Origin: Hofstenia miamia
Lineage: Eukaryota; Xenacoelomorpha; Acoela
Length of the DNA: 64,000 nt
NCBI GenBank assembly: GCA_004352715.1
Contig: SCFE01000034.1
Location: forward strand, 897,103-961,102
Reading direction: 5' to 3'
Below the pieces are notes generated by a model that saw nothing but the letters and a program-made list of their open reading frames with translations, was not told the DNA's origin and did not search any database. Below, piece after piece: positions 45,681 to 56,235 of this stretch (position 1 is its first letter; each line of letters opens with the position of its first letter). Made by a program: the position numbers and the translations under genes.

Positions 45681-45917
45681 CAGTGGCGTAGACATGGAGG
45701 CATGGTGGAATGTCCCCCCCCCCGTCAGGTTTCCAAATTTGATTTTGACTGGATAAATCAAAAAAAATTTTGTAAAAAATTGAAAAATTTAAAATCTAGG
45801 ATTGTGAAATACATTTTTAGTGTCTATTTTCTCAATATTTTCAAAAATTGTCGCGGGGCATCACCCCGCCTAGGGTAATGATGATAATGTCACCAGAAAA
45901 TCCTGCGTACACCCCTG
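45681..45917 (+). mobile_element. Non-autonomous hAT MITE, second copy
   Basis: It starts CAGTGGCGTAGACATGG and shares the core GTCAGGTTTCCAAATTT and TTTTGACTGGATAAATC with the copies at 26660 and 57396. The right end CCTGCGTACACCCCTG corresponds to the terminal repeat. The gap begins three bases later, so the target duplication cannot be checked. It has an extra GC-rich hairpin (GCGGGGCATCACCCCGC) absent from the other two. Confidence 0.75.
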
Positions 45918-45920
45918 GGG

Positions 45921-46655
45921 NNNNNNNNNNNNNNNNNNNNNNNNNNNNNNNNNNNNNNNNNNNNNNNNNNNNNNNNNNNNNNNNNNNNNNNNNNNNNNNN
46001 NNNNNNNNNNNNNNNNNNNNNNNNNNNNNNNNNNNNNNNNNNNNNNNNNNNNNNNNNNNNNNNNNNNNNNNNNNNNNNNNNNNNNNNNNNNNNNNNNNNN
46101 NNNNNNNNNNNNNNNNNNNNNNNNNNNNNNNNNNNNNNNNNNNNNNNNNNNNNNNNNNNNNNNNNNNNNNNNNNNNNNNNNNNNNNNNNNNNNNNNNNNN
46201 NNNNNNNNNNNNNNNNNNNNNNNNNNNNNNNNNNNNNNNNNNNNNNNNNNNNNNNNNNNNNNNNNNNNNNNNNNNNNNNNNNNNNNNNNNNNNNNNNNNN
46301 NNNNNNNNNNNNNNNNNNNNNNNNNNNNNNNNNNNNNNNNNNNNNNNNNNNNNNNNNNNNNNNNNNNNNNNNNNNNNNNNNNNNNNNNNNNNNNNNNNNN
46401 NNNNNNNNNNNNNNNNNNNNNNNNNNNNNNNNNNNNNNNNNNNNNNNNNNNNNNNNNNNNNNNNNNNNNNNNNNNNNNNNNNNNNNNNNNNNNNNNNNNN
46501 NNNNNNNNNNNNNNNNNNNNNNNNNNNNNNNNNNNNNNNNNNNNNNNNNNNNNNNNNNNNNNNNNNNNNNNNNNNNNNNNNNNNNNNNNNNNNNNNNNNN
46601 NNNNNNNNNNNNNNNNNNNNNNNNNNNNNNNNNNNNNNNNNNNNNNNNNNNNNNN
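45921..46655. other. Assembly gap, 735 N
   Basis: Copy A of the 2.5-kb duplicated block starts at the next base. Confidence 0.95.
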
Positions 46656-47172
46656 GAGTAAATTCGGCTCGCCTTGGCTTAGCTCGCCACAGAAAATCTT
46701 TCAATGAGGCTCGTTTCAGCTCGGTATTTTTATAAAAATATTGTGCTCTCAGAATTTTTTCAATTACTCTTCCTATTATTTAATAAACATTTCTAAAATA
46801 CGATTATAAGTAAAGAATATTGAATGAAAAATACGAAAAATCTGCATAATCAAATTAACAAGCAGCACTATAAATTTGGTTTGCTTAAAAACGGCTCGTT
46901 GTACATCCAATACTCTGCTCGGCTCGGAACGCCCCATTAGACGCTCGGCACAATCTGGTGGTATATAAAACAAAAATACGCTTTAATTTCAACTTCTCTG
47001 ATGTAATATAGATCGGAAATATACCCGCCGATATAATGTATAAGATATTTGTGTCTCAGCCAATCAATAAGGTCGACGTGTAGTAAATCAATGAGTAACG
47101 ATCGCTAAACAACACAAGCAAGACTAGAATTATTCACTAGAGGCGTATCTTCAAATAGTTTACTCGCGACGA

Positions 47173-47457
47173 ATGGACTATTCATCATTCTCTGCAAAAG
47201 ATATTGCAGCAATTGCAAAAGAAAGTGCATTTCAAACGGAGAATTTCTCAGATAACAAGGAATTTCATTCGCATTTGTCACATGAAGCTCAAATTGCGGC
47301 TTCTACTAGGTCAGTAGGCAAAATTACAGTTGAAGATTTCGCACCCGAAGGTAGCAATCTTAGTCTAGCACAGATGCGGAAGGCTAGACGAAGTGTTGCA
47401 CAGAAAAATCGTGAAATGAAACGACAACTCAAAAGATGTAATGACTATTACGAGTGA
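47173..47457 (+). CDS. Orphan 94-aa protein, basic C-terminal helix (copy A)
   Basis: It is an intact frame from ATG (context GACGAATGG) to TGA. The N-terminal half is polar (SAKDIAAIAKESAFQTENFS). A middle TVEDFAPEGSNLSL is followed by a strongly basic helix QMRKARRSVAQKNREMKRQL, which could bind nucleic acid or form a coiled coil but lacks a leucine zipper. There is no signal peptide or membrane segment. A CCAAT box lies at 47060-47064 and a TATA-like TATAATGTATAA around 47033. I know no family for it. Codon use is less AT-driven than in the surroundings, which favours a real gene or exon, but it could also be the 5' exon of a longer gene. Confidence 0.5.
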   Translation: MDYSSFSAKDIAAIAKESAFQTENFSDNKEFHSHLSHEAQIAASTRSVGKITVEDFAPEGSNLSLAQMRKARRSVAQKNREMKRQLKRCNDYYE

Positions 47458-48001
47458 TTCTAAGGAAGTATGTACTTAGCCCTATGTGCTTTAACTCCTT
47501 TATAGCTATGTTTTCTGTATTTAAACTTTTAAAGTTTATTTCGTATTCTTTTACGCATAAATGTACTGTAAATGTATGTGTACTAAACTTTTTATTTTAA
47601 CTATAAGGGCACTCCATATTTACTTTCTGGCTATCAGGTAATTAAGAAACATGTAATATATTAATTTAGCTAATAGACCTGAATTTCATTTACTATTTCT
47701 AATGAAGAAATCCATAAAAATATTAGTAATTTACCAGCAACTTATATTAAACAGTTTTTCGTGAATGCAAAATGAGTTTGACTCATTCATTACTCAGTTA
47801 GCAATAACAATTATTCAACAGCAGGTGTTCTGTTAAAATATACCCTTCAATATACATTTGTTTAAAATGCTGTTTTATAAAATTGTTTAATTATATTTTA
47901 GAAAAAGTTTTTTATCACGAGGGAAGCTGTTTTTCATATATTGCATATTTAGTCAGTGACTATATATACATATTACACATAACACGGTCATGGCTACAAG
48001 T

Positions 48002-48065
48002 GGGTAGACCAAGGACGTCTTAATATAATTATATATAATTATATTAAGACGTCCTTGGGGTAGAC
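48002..48065. mobile_element. 48-bp perfect palindrome flanked by 8-bp direct repeats (copy A)
   Basis: Positions 48010-48057 form a perfect palindrome with two 24-base arms (starting CAAGGACGTCTTAATATAAT) and no loop. GGGTAGAC borders it on both sides (48002-48009 and 48058-48065). A complete inverted repeat inside a target-duplication-length direct repeat is what an extremely small, two-ended transposon insertion would leave. The 8-bp repeat fits hAT-type integration. Confidence 0.6.
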
Positions 48066-49162
48066 TTAGGTTTTAGTAATTTGAAAATGTTTTTACTCAA
48101 TTTCGGAAGCACAAATTTACCTCTATGCAAGCATTGGCTTTCAAAAATATATTAGACACGAATTTCGTTACATACAGCACAACCTTAACAAAATCCTATT
48201 TCATTGAAGTTTCGATTTTAGTGGATACCGTTAGTGACTTATCAGTAATTGATTTACTGTTGAGTAATCATTCTTTGTTTACTATGAAGTTAGTATTGAA
48301 GTAATGCTGAATTTTTATCAAACGAATTGATATTACACATGCGTATATTGCTAGTCTGGCCAGGGGACAAATCAACCCAGCAAATTCAGGCTGCATCTAC
48401 AGCTCAATACTTAATAGGTGGTGGATAGAGACCTGCGGGAGCACCTGCTTTTGGTTCCGGACGCAATGAGATAAAATTAAGCATTAATTAATCAAGTTGA
48501 ACACCGAATAGATTTTAGAAAAATTTTTAGTTTGATTTAATATTTTATAGCATAATTGCAAATGCAATATGAAAGCAGCTGTCGGTGAGTATACCTTTGT
48601 CGTTGCCCACAAGCGGCAGATCATAGCTCGATAACCTGCTCAGAGTTGGCCCAGTACTAAATTTATATGTATGGCTGTTTTACTGTAGGAAATCACAAAT
48701 TTTAATGTGGAGCTGACATTGCATTTTGCAAATTTTTAAACATAATTATACATGTATGCTTAAAAAATACAAATCTATGCATCCGCTTTTCATTTTTTAA
48801 TAATTTCATTTATTAATGGAATGCTAGCTAGCTTAATACTTTGTCTATATTTGAATTAAAATTAAACCCTTCTTGTTAAATTATGTAGGCAAAATTTACT
48901 TTATCATGTATGCACCGTTTATTAATATTATTATTTAGTTCTATAAATCAAGAAGACTAAAGTAACTCAATTTATTGCAAAACGCAATGAGAGATTACCC
49001 TTGCAAATAATTTCCAAGTTTGTACAATTTATACATTCCTTAATTTACAGCTTATTTGATTAAATACACATGCACGTAATGTATAATATCCTATTTTGAA
49101 CATTTTTAAAACCAATATAACGAAAATTTTAAAACTATTCATTGATTAAAATTGAAAATAAT

Positions 49163-49169
<7 letters not shown>

Positions 49170-49197
<28 letters not shown>

Positions 49198-49200
49198 GTA
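49170..49200. repeat. (TA)n microsatellite at the end of copy A
   Basis: The duplicated block ends in this run. Sequences beyond it are unrelated in the two copies. Confidence 0.85.
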
Positions 49201-49493
49201 AATATAAGAATAATTTATGCATAATTTCAATAAGCACTTAATACTACTTGAAAGCAAGGAACATCACATCTGTTCTTGTACTTTTTCATGTTCATATCAA
49301 AAATAGTTTTTAAATTTTGAACACAATGTTTCAATTGCCAACTTTTGTTTATGCAAAAATTTTTATATTTACTGATATGTCAATGCTTTATTGCTATTTG
49401 TAGGTAGTTGAAACCTTTTTACCAGTCCTTTATCAGTATTGATTCTATGTACTAGCTGTATAAGTACAATACTGTGGAGGTTATGTGTAAATT

Positions 49494-49640
49494 TGGAGTT
49501 TGGCAAATATTTAGCAAATTTTTGGAAAGTTTGCAAATTATTTGGAAAATTTGTCAATTATTTGCCAAATATTGGAACGGATTTGCAAATGAAATCCAAA
49601 AATTTGGCATTTGGAATTTTTTTCCCAAAATTTTCCAATT
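49494..49640. repeat. TTTGGCAAATATTT-type cryptic repeat
   Basis: TTTGGCAAA, TTTGGAAAATTTG and TTTGCAAAT recur about every 12-20 bases. It gives several overlapping open frames on both strands, which are artefacts. Confidence 0.5.
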
Positions 49641-51154
49641 TTTTTTATTAGAGGTATATTCTCATTGCAATGTTCTACACTCTGGATGCAATAAATTTTT
49701 TATCAGCACATAAACTTTCATATTCACAGCTTTTCAAGTAAAACAAGAACTGTTTTTTTATTTTGGGCCGGTAAATGGTCAGAAGAATTACCGGCCATTC
49801 ATTCTCGGTTTCTATTAAACTTCACAAGATAAGATCCTATGGGACGCTAAATCTATTTCTTAGAAATATGAAGCAATTTTAATTCCCTGTTTAGTACGTT
49901 GCCATAATCATTAATAGTGCTTATCTCCGCTTTGCTAGCGTGGCTTATTTCACATTGGCGAAACTCATGCCACTGAAAGAATATAATTCTAAGTACGCAA
50001 CTGCCTTCGCTTCAATGTAATCACACAAATGTGAAATTGCGGCGGATCAACGAAATTTAGGTTATGTACACTGCACAAATTTAGTGACGAGATAAAGTTG
50101 CATGATAAAATTAAGTTCGAACAACTCTGAGGAGAACATATGAACTATGAATTACGGCATTGCAATTTCCATTCTGTTCAAATTAGATGAATTTATCATC
50201 GATCTTTTAATTGCTATAACTGTTTCCACAGATGAAACCAGAGATGGACATGGGCAAAAACTTTTAGCATAAGTCTGGCCCAGTCCAACCCGAATCCTGC
50301 ACAGCGCATTTAAATCATTCTAATTCATCCCATTTTTAAGATCCTTATAAAATCATTTCTTTAATTTTTCGATTTGCTATTCCAAAGTTGGATATGTTAG
50401 AAAACTAATGCGATCAGTTTATCCATTATCTTGCAGTAAATCCGCTTCTAGACAAATTCGCTTTTGTTCGCAAAACGAGTGTTTATCCAGAGGAGCATTT
50501 GGTTCCAGTTGACACTTTTAGAAATCCTGAAATTAAACTCAATATTAGTTGCATCATTTCTCGCTATGGAATGGTTTTGCTTTTCTAAGAGATTTCCAGC
50601 AGACATTGTTGCACCTAATTTAAGCACTGAGAACTATTTATTTCGCACCTAGTTTATTTCAAGCCCAAAAACAATTGCTGAATTGGACAACTTTCTAGAG
50701 GAAAATGCGGTCATCAGTGTCTGCATCTGCAGTCACGAAAGTGGCCAAATCTGTTAGAGCATAACAAAAAAATCCAGTAAGGACTTCTAAGTCTTTTACT
50801 AAATGTATTCTAGTCTCATTAGCTCTACCTAGTCATTGTATATTAGGTCATGCTGATGTTCCTGGGAGATTCTTCACTATGCATAATTCAGAAAATGATA
50901 TAAATTCAATATTTAAACGCAATGTCTGCGACCTCCAGAGGCGCACCCAAAGGGCGAATTGGGGGAACGTTCTTCCACCTCATCAAAGAACTAATGCTTC
51001 AATTCCTCATGAAATGTATGCCTATAATAATCATTGTACATTTTTTTATTAAGTATTGGTTCTACTCTATATCCTCAGAAGTAGGTCACATTTAAATGAT
51101 ATTACAATTATTGCAATAACTGACAATTGTTAAATCTATAGAGTAATGTACTTC
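49641..51154. other. Intergenic region with a coding-like patch
   Basis: At 50412-50588 (+) a 58-codon frame reads DQFIHYLAVNPLLDKFAFVR, then TSVYPEEHLVPVDTFRNPEI, before a stop. It looks protein-like but has no start and no family I recognise, so it may be a decayed exon. Nothing else is supported. Confidence 0.3.
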
Positions 51155-51598
51155 TTAAGAATAAAAATTGCCAATAATTGCCAATTATTCATGATTCAAT
51201 AAAAAAGTTTTCCAGAGCATTTGCAGTTGAGAATCTTGCTGAAACATATAATCACGTCCCGATTTGAGAACATTATTGTCCTGTCTAGGAAATTTATATA
51301 GTATTAACTGTTGAATGTACTACCCATTTGATGACATTATGCTTCCACCAACGAATTCAGTTTTTTGTATATTGAAGGCTTTACGTTAACCTTATTTCGT
51401 ACGATTGAGATCTTTTGTTGGACACGTCATGTTGTGATATTAAACCTAAAGAAATTTAACTATGATCTTAGCGTTTACAAAAGGCATTTATGGAAGACTA
51501 AATTTTTCCTTAGTGATCATGATTACTGGCAACATCTAATTTTTTCTAGAACAATTTGTTCTTAGTGCTAACCGAATGTAGAGTCACTCGGGGACCTT
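51155..51598. repeat. Duplicated 444-bp block, empty-site copy
   Basis: It matches 52224-52667 from a shared TTAAGAA to GGGACCTT and stops at the single N. Here the TTAA is preceded by GTACTTC, with no inserted element. Confidence 0.85.
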
Positions 51599-51599
51599 N
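51599..51599. other. Single-N contig join
   Basis: The first 444-bp copy ends exactly here. Confidence 0.8.
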
Positions 51600-52223
51600 T
51601 ATCTATAACCAATCCCTGAAAATTTTGAGTCAAAAGGACCTGTACTTTTTCCTCTGTAAGCATTTTCCGGAGGTCTATTGGCAAAATTTTGGTAAAAAAA
51701 TGGTAAAATACCTAGTTTTTTGAGACTATAGCACAATATTTTTGTCTCTATAAGCTTTGAGACGTAGGTTTTCCAATGTATTATGCTAAGGTAACACAAA
51801 TCAATGAAAAAAACTTTCCTTTTTGTTTTTGTATCTATTTGTGGTTCAAAAAATGAAAAATGTGGAAAAAAGTCTATTTTACGACCTGCAATAACGTCAT
51901 ATTTTTCATTTTTGCAATTAATAATGCTCAAAATCGGTTCAAATTTTACCCAAATGATGTTTGGAAACTAATTATGTTATAAGTATCCAATATACATCAA
52001 AAAATATGTATAAGATGCTTTTTATGCATATTTTGTTGCAAAAATGCTAAAATCAGCTATGCCGACATAAATTGATGACGTCATCTCATGACCACGTGAC
52101 CAAAAACGATGGTACCTTTTTTTTCTTGATGGTAACATGTCATACTACAACCCTACAAAGTTTTATCGAATTTCGTTAAGAAATGAGCATTCTAGACAGG
52201 GGGGGGGGGCAACTGGAATAGGG
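51600..52223. mobile_element. Candidate TTAA-inserted repeat element, left end missing
   Basis: The sequence ends CAACTGGAATAGGG and is followed by TTAA and then the duplicated block (52224 onward). In the other copy of that block the same TTAA has ordinary sequence to its left. Read from the outside, the terminus is TTAACCCTATTCCAG, and CCCTA next to TTAA is a common piggyBac-type end. The interior is non-coding, with GATGACGTCATC, CCACGTGACC and a 12-G run at 52199-52209. The left terminus is cut off by the N at 51599. Confidence 0.5.
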
Positions 52224-52667
52224 TTAAGAAGAAAAATTGCCAATAATTGCCAATTATTCATGATTCAATAAAAAAGTTTTCCAGAGCATTTGCAGTTGAG
52301 AATCTTGCTGAAACATATAATCACGTCCCGATTTGAGAACATTATTGTCCTGTCTAGGAAATTTATATAGTATTAACTGTTGAATGTACTACCCATTTGA
52401 TGACATTATGCTTCCACCAACGAATTCAGTTTTTTGTATATTGAAGGCTTTACGTTAACCTTATTTCGTACGATTGAGATCTTTTGTTGGACACGTCATG
52501 TTGTGATATTAAACCTAAAGAAATTTAACTATGATCTTAGCGTTTACAAAAGGCATTTATGGAAGACTAAATTTTTCCTTAGTGATCATGATTACTGGCA
52601 ACATCTAATTTTTTCTAGAACAATTTGTTCTTAGTGCTAACCGAATGTAGAGTCACTCGGGGACCTT
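52224..52667. repeat. Duplicated 444-bp block, filled-site copy
   Basis: It is the counterpart of 51155-51598; one base differs near the left edge (AAGAAG against AAGAAT). It continues beyond the other copy's end into unique sequence. Confidence 0.85.
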
Positions 52668-53043
52668 CCCGTGTTTATTTTTATTATTATTTCTTATCAT
52701 TTTTGTATTTTTGTCATCCTATCGATTTTACTGTTTCTTTATTATTTCATCCTCCGGATGAACAAGCAGTGACGTGATTTTCGAGGTGTTAGCTAAAGTG
52801 GGCTAAAATTAAAAGACGGCTAAAAGTTTAATACAATGCGATTTAAAAAAAAATTTTTTTGAAATACTTTAAGTAATAATGTTTTTTATATTTCATTTTT
52901 AATCACTTCTTTACAAATTATAATTAACTCTTTAAAATATTTATAGAACAACATTTCCAATAATTAGTATGGAGTTCTTAATGATCTTTTCAAGTAAATT
53001 ATTTGCTTATTTTAACTAAATTTGTATATAGAAAATCACGAAT
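52668..53043. other. AT-rich stretch
   Basis: No feature recognised. Confidence 0.4.
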
Positions 53044-53382
53044 TTATACAGGTTGTAGGTTTAAATATGAACCTAATTCATTATAAATAGATAACATATA
53101 TTGGTGCTGCAAGCAGCGAACATGTAATGGACTGGGAATCCAAACAGGGACTGATTTTGTTTTATCAGGTAGCGCCTCATTGCATGTATTAATTAAAATA
53201 TCTAGTTGAACACGATCACGAGCATGATGATTCGGAAGTGACGCCTTTAAAGAGCCGAAACCTTATTAAAGTAGAGTTTGATCACTTTGGGGCTCCACTT
53301 CCATTTGTGCGATTAAAAGAACCTTGGCTACACTTAGTGAAGAAGATGCTGTTTTGCTGCCATCAATTGTATGAACTTGAAT
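53044..53382 (-). pseudogene. Unidentified coding-like fragment
   Basis: The minus strand from about 53382 reads HTIDGSKTASSSLSVAKVLL and on to EVEPQSDQTLL, then two stops (TAATAA). It continues in the same frame for 72 codons (SLKASLPNHHARDRVQLDIL, TKSVPVWIPSPLHVRCLQHQ, NELGSYLNLQPV) to a TAA at 53046-53044. The composition is protein-like and unlike neighbouring AT-rich noise. It may be a decayed exon, or two exons with a small intron around the stops. Family unknown. Confidence 0.35.
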
Positions 53383-53409
53383 AAAATATAAATATTTTTT
53401 TAGTCAACA

Positions 53410-53550
53410 ATGGCTCGCACACTTGCCACACGTAAACGGAAAAGAGGATACATTTCCGCAAAGTTTTCAATTGAATTAGAACTTCCAGATAAATTAAAGA
53501 GGACTCTAGACGACAAAAGTTTTCTAATTTTTGACCAAATCATTGCGTAA
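53410..53550 (+). CDS. Short ORF, 46 aa, basic N-terminus
   Basis: ATG in a good context (CAACAATGGC) opens MARTLATRKRKRGYISAKFS and continues KFSIELELPDKLKRTLDD to TAA. It is preceded by a T-rich run ending in AG, so it could instead be an exon. No family recognised and no support beyond composition and start context. Confidence 0.22.
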   Translation: MARTLATRKRKRGYISAKFSIELELPDKLKRTLDDKSFLIFDQIIA

Positions 53551-53558
53551 ATTACATA

Positions 53559-53559
53559 A

Positions 53560-53592
<33 letters not shown>
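53559..53592. repeat. (TA)n microsatellite
   Basis: A pure TA run of about 32 bases lies shortly before the single N at 53666. Confidence 0.9.
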
Positions 53593-53594
<2 letters not shown>

Positions 53595-53665
53595 GTAGTC
53601 TCTGTGAATTATAAGAAAATAAAGCTAATGTATTGCAGCTACCTCAAAAATATCTGTTTTGTATG

Positions 53666-53666
53666 N
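53666..53666. other. Single-N contig join
   Basis: Copy B of the 2.5-kb block begins at the next base. Confidence 0.8.
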
Positions 53667-54183
53667 GAGTAAATTCGGCTCGCCTTGGCTTAGCTCGCCA
53701 CAGAAAATCTTTCAATGAGGCTCGTTTCAGCTCGGTATTTTTATAAAAATATTGTGCTCTCAGAATTTTTTCAATTACTCTTCCTATTATTTAATAAACA
53801 TTTCTAAAATACGATTATAAGTAAAGAATATTGAATGAAAAATACGAAAAATCTGCATAATCAAATTAACAAGCAGCACTATAAATTTGGTTTGCTTAAA
53901 AACGGCTCGTTGTACATCCAATACTCTGCTCGGCTCGGAACGCCCCATTAGACGCTCGGCACAATCTGGTGGTATATAAAACAAAAATACGCTTTAATTT
54001 CAACTTCTCTGATGTAATATAGATCGGAAATATACCCGCCGATATAATGTATAAGATATTTGTGTCTCAGCCAATCAATAAGGTCGACGTGTAGTAAATC
54101 AATGAGTAACGATCGCTAAACAACACAAGCAAGACTAGAATTATTCACTAGAGGCGTATCTTCAAATAGTTTACTCGCGACGA

Positions 54184-54468
54184 ATGGACTATTCATCATT
54201 CTCTGCAAAAGATATTGCAGCAATTGCAAAAGAAAGTGCATTTCAAACGGAGAATTTCTCAGATAACAAGGAATTTCATTCGCATTTGTCACATGAAGCT
54301 CAAATTGCGGCTTCTACTAGGTCAGTAGGCAAAATTACAGTTGAAGATTTCGCACCCGAAGGTAGCAATCTTAGTCTAGCACAGATGCGGAAGGCTAGAC
54401 GAAGTGTTGCACAGAAAAATCGTGAAATGAAACGACAACTCAAAAGATGTAATGACTATTACGAGTGA
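54184..54468 (+). CDS. Orphan 94-aa protein (copy B)
   Basis: The translation is identical to the frame at 47173-47457, and the same 5' flank with the CCAAT box lies at 54071-54075. It is probably the same locus assembled twice. Confidence 0.45.
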   Translation: MDYSSFSAKDIAAIAKESAFQTENFSDNKEFHSHLSHEAQIAASTRSVGKITVEDFAPEGSNLSLAQMRKARRSVAQKNREMKRQLKRCNDYYE

Positions 54469-55012
54469 TTCTAAGGAAGTATGTACTTAGCCCTATGTGC
54501 TTTAACTCCTTTATAGCTATGTTTTCTGTATTTAAACTTTTAAAGTTTATTTCGTATTCTTTTACGCATAAATGTACTGTAAATGTATGTGTACTAAACT
54601 TTTTATTTTAACTATAAGGGCACTCCATATTTACTTTCTGGCTATCAGGTAATTAAGAAACATGTAATATATTAATTTAGCTAATAGACCTGAATTTCAT
54701 TTACTATTTCTAATGAAGAAATCCATAAAAATATTAGTAATTTACCAGCAACTTATATTAAACAGTTTTTCGTGAATGCAAAATGAGTTTGACTCATTCA
54801 TTACTCAGTTAGCAATAACAATTATTCAACAGCAGGTGTTCTGTTAAAATATACCCTTCAATATACATTTGTTTAAAATGCTGTTTTATAAAATTGTTTA
54901 ATTATATTTTAGAAAAAGTTTTTTATCACGAGGGAAGCTGTTTTTCATATATTGCATATTTAGTCAGTGACTATATATACATATTACACATAACACGGTC
55001 ATGGCTACAAGT

Positions 55013-55076
55013 GGGTAGACCAAGGACGTCTTAATATAATTATATATAATTATATTAAGACGTCCTTGGGGTAGAC
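55013..55076. mobile_element. 48-bp perfect palindrome with 8-bp direct repeats (copy B)
   Basis: The palindrome lies at 55021-55068 and GGGTAGAC at 55013-55020 and 55069-55076. It is identical to copy A and is not an independent insertion. Confidence 0.55.
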
Positions 55077-56235
55077 TTAGGTTTTAGTAATTTGAAAATG
55101 TTTTTACTCAATTTCGGAAGCACAAATTTACCTCTATGCAAGCATTGGCTTTCAAAAATATATTAGACACGAATTTCGTTACATACAGCACAACCTTAAC
55201 AAAATCCTATTTCATTGAAGTTTCGATTTTAGTGGATACCGTTAGTGACTTATCAGTAATTGATTTACTGTTGAGTAATCATTCTTTGTTTACTATGAAG
55301 TTAGTATTGAAGTAATGCTGAATTTTTATCAAACGAATTGATATTACACATGCGTATATTGCTAGTCTGGCCAGGGGACAAATCAACCCAGCAAATTCAG
55401 GCTGCATCTACAGCTCAATACTTAATAGGTGGTGGATAGAGACCTGCGGGAGCACCTGCTTTTGGTTCCGGACGCAATGAGATAAAATTAAGCATTAATT
55501 AATCAAGTTGAACACCGAATAGATTTTAGAAAAATTTTTAGTTTGATTTAATATTTTATAGCATAATTGCAAATGCAATATGAAAGCAGCTGTCGGTGAG
55601 TATACCTTTGTCGTTGCCCACAAGCGGCAGATCATAGCTCGATAACCTGCTCAGAGTTGGCCCAGTACTAAATTTATATGTATGGCTGTTTTACTGTAGG
55701 AAATCACAAATTTTAATGTGGAGCTGACATTGCATTTTGCAAATTTTTAAACATAATTATACATGTATGCTTAAAAAATACAAATCTATGCATCCGCTTT
55801 TCATTTTTTAATAATTTCATTTATTAATGGAATGCTAGCTAGCTTAATACTTTGTCTATATTTGAATTAAAATTAAACCCTTCTTGTTAAATTATGTAGG
55901 CAAAATTTACTTTATCATGTATGCACCGTTTATTAATATTATTATTTAGTTCTATAAATCAAGAAGACTAAAGTAACTCAATTTATTGCAAAACGCAATG
56001 AGAGATTACCCTTGCAAATAATTTCCAAGTTTGTACAATTTATACATTCCTTAATTTACAGCTTATTTGATTAAATACACATGCACGTAATGTATAATAT
56101 CCTATTTTGAACATTTTTAAAACCAATATAACGAAAATTTTAAAACTATTCATTGATTAAAATTGAAAATAATTAAATATTTATATATATATATACATAT
56201 ATATGTATATATACACGAAAACATAATTTTTTTAG

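Larger units (their letters stand above)
46656..49169. repeat. 2,514-bp duplicated block, copy A
   Basis: It matches 53667-56180 at a constant offset of 7,011 with no difference seen in the rows compared. Both copies start at GAGTAAATTCGG immediately after an N and part ways inside a TA microsatellite. These boundaries point to one locus assembled twice. Confidence 0.9.
53667..56180. repeat. 2,514-bp duplicated block, copy B
   Basis: It is the counterpart of 46656-49169. Right of it lies a different TA-type microsatellite (56181-56214) and then the MULE pseudogene. Confidence 0.9.

Noticed and set aside
45841-46735. Frames of 287-295 codons
   Set aside because: They span the 735-N gap between a MITE and the duplicated block.
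51584-51931. 115-codon minus frame
   Set aside because: Crosses the single N and lies in the TTAA-inserted non-coding element; no motif.
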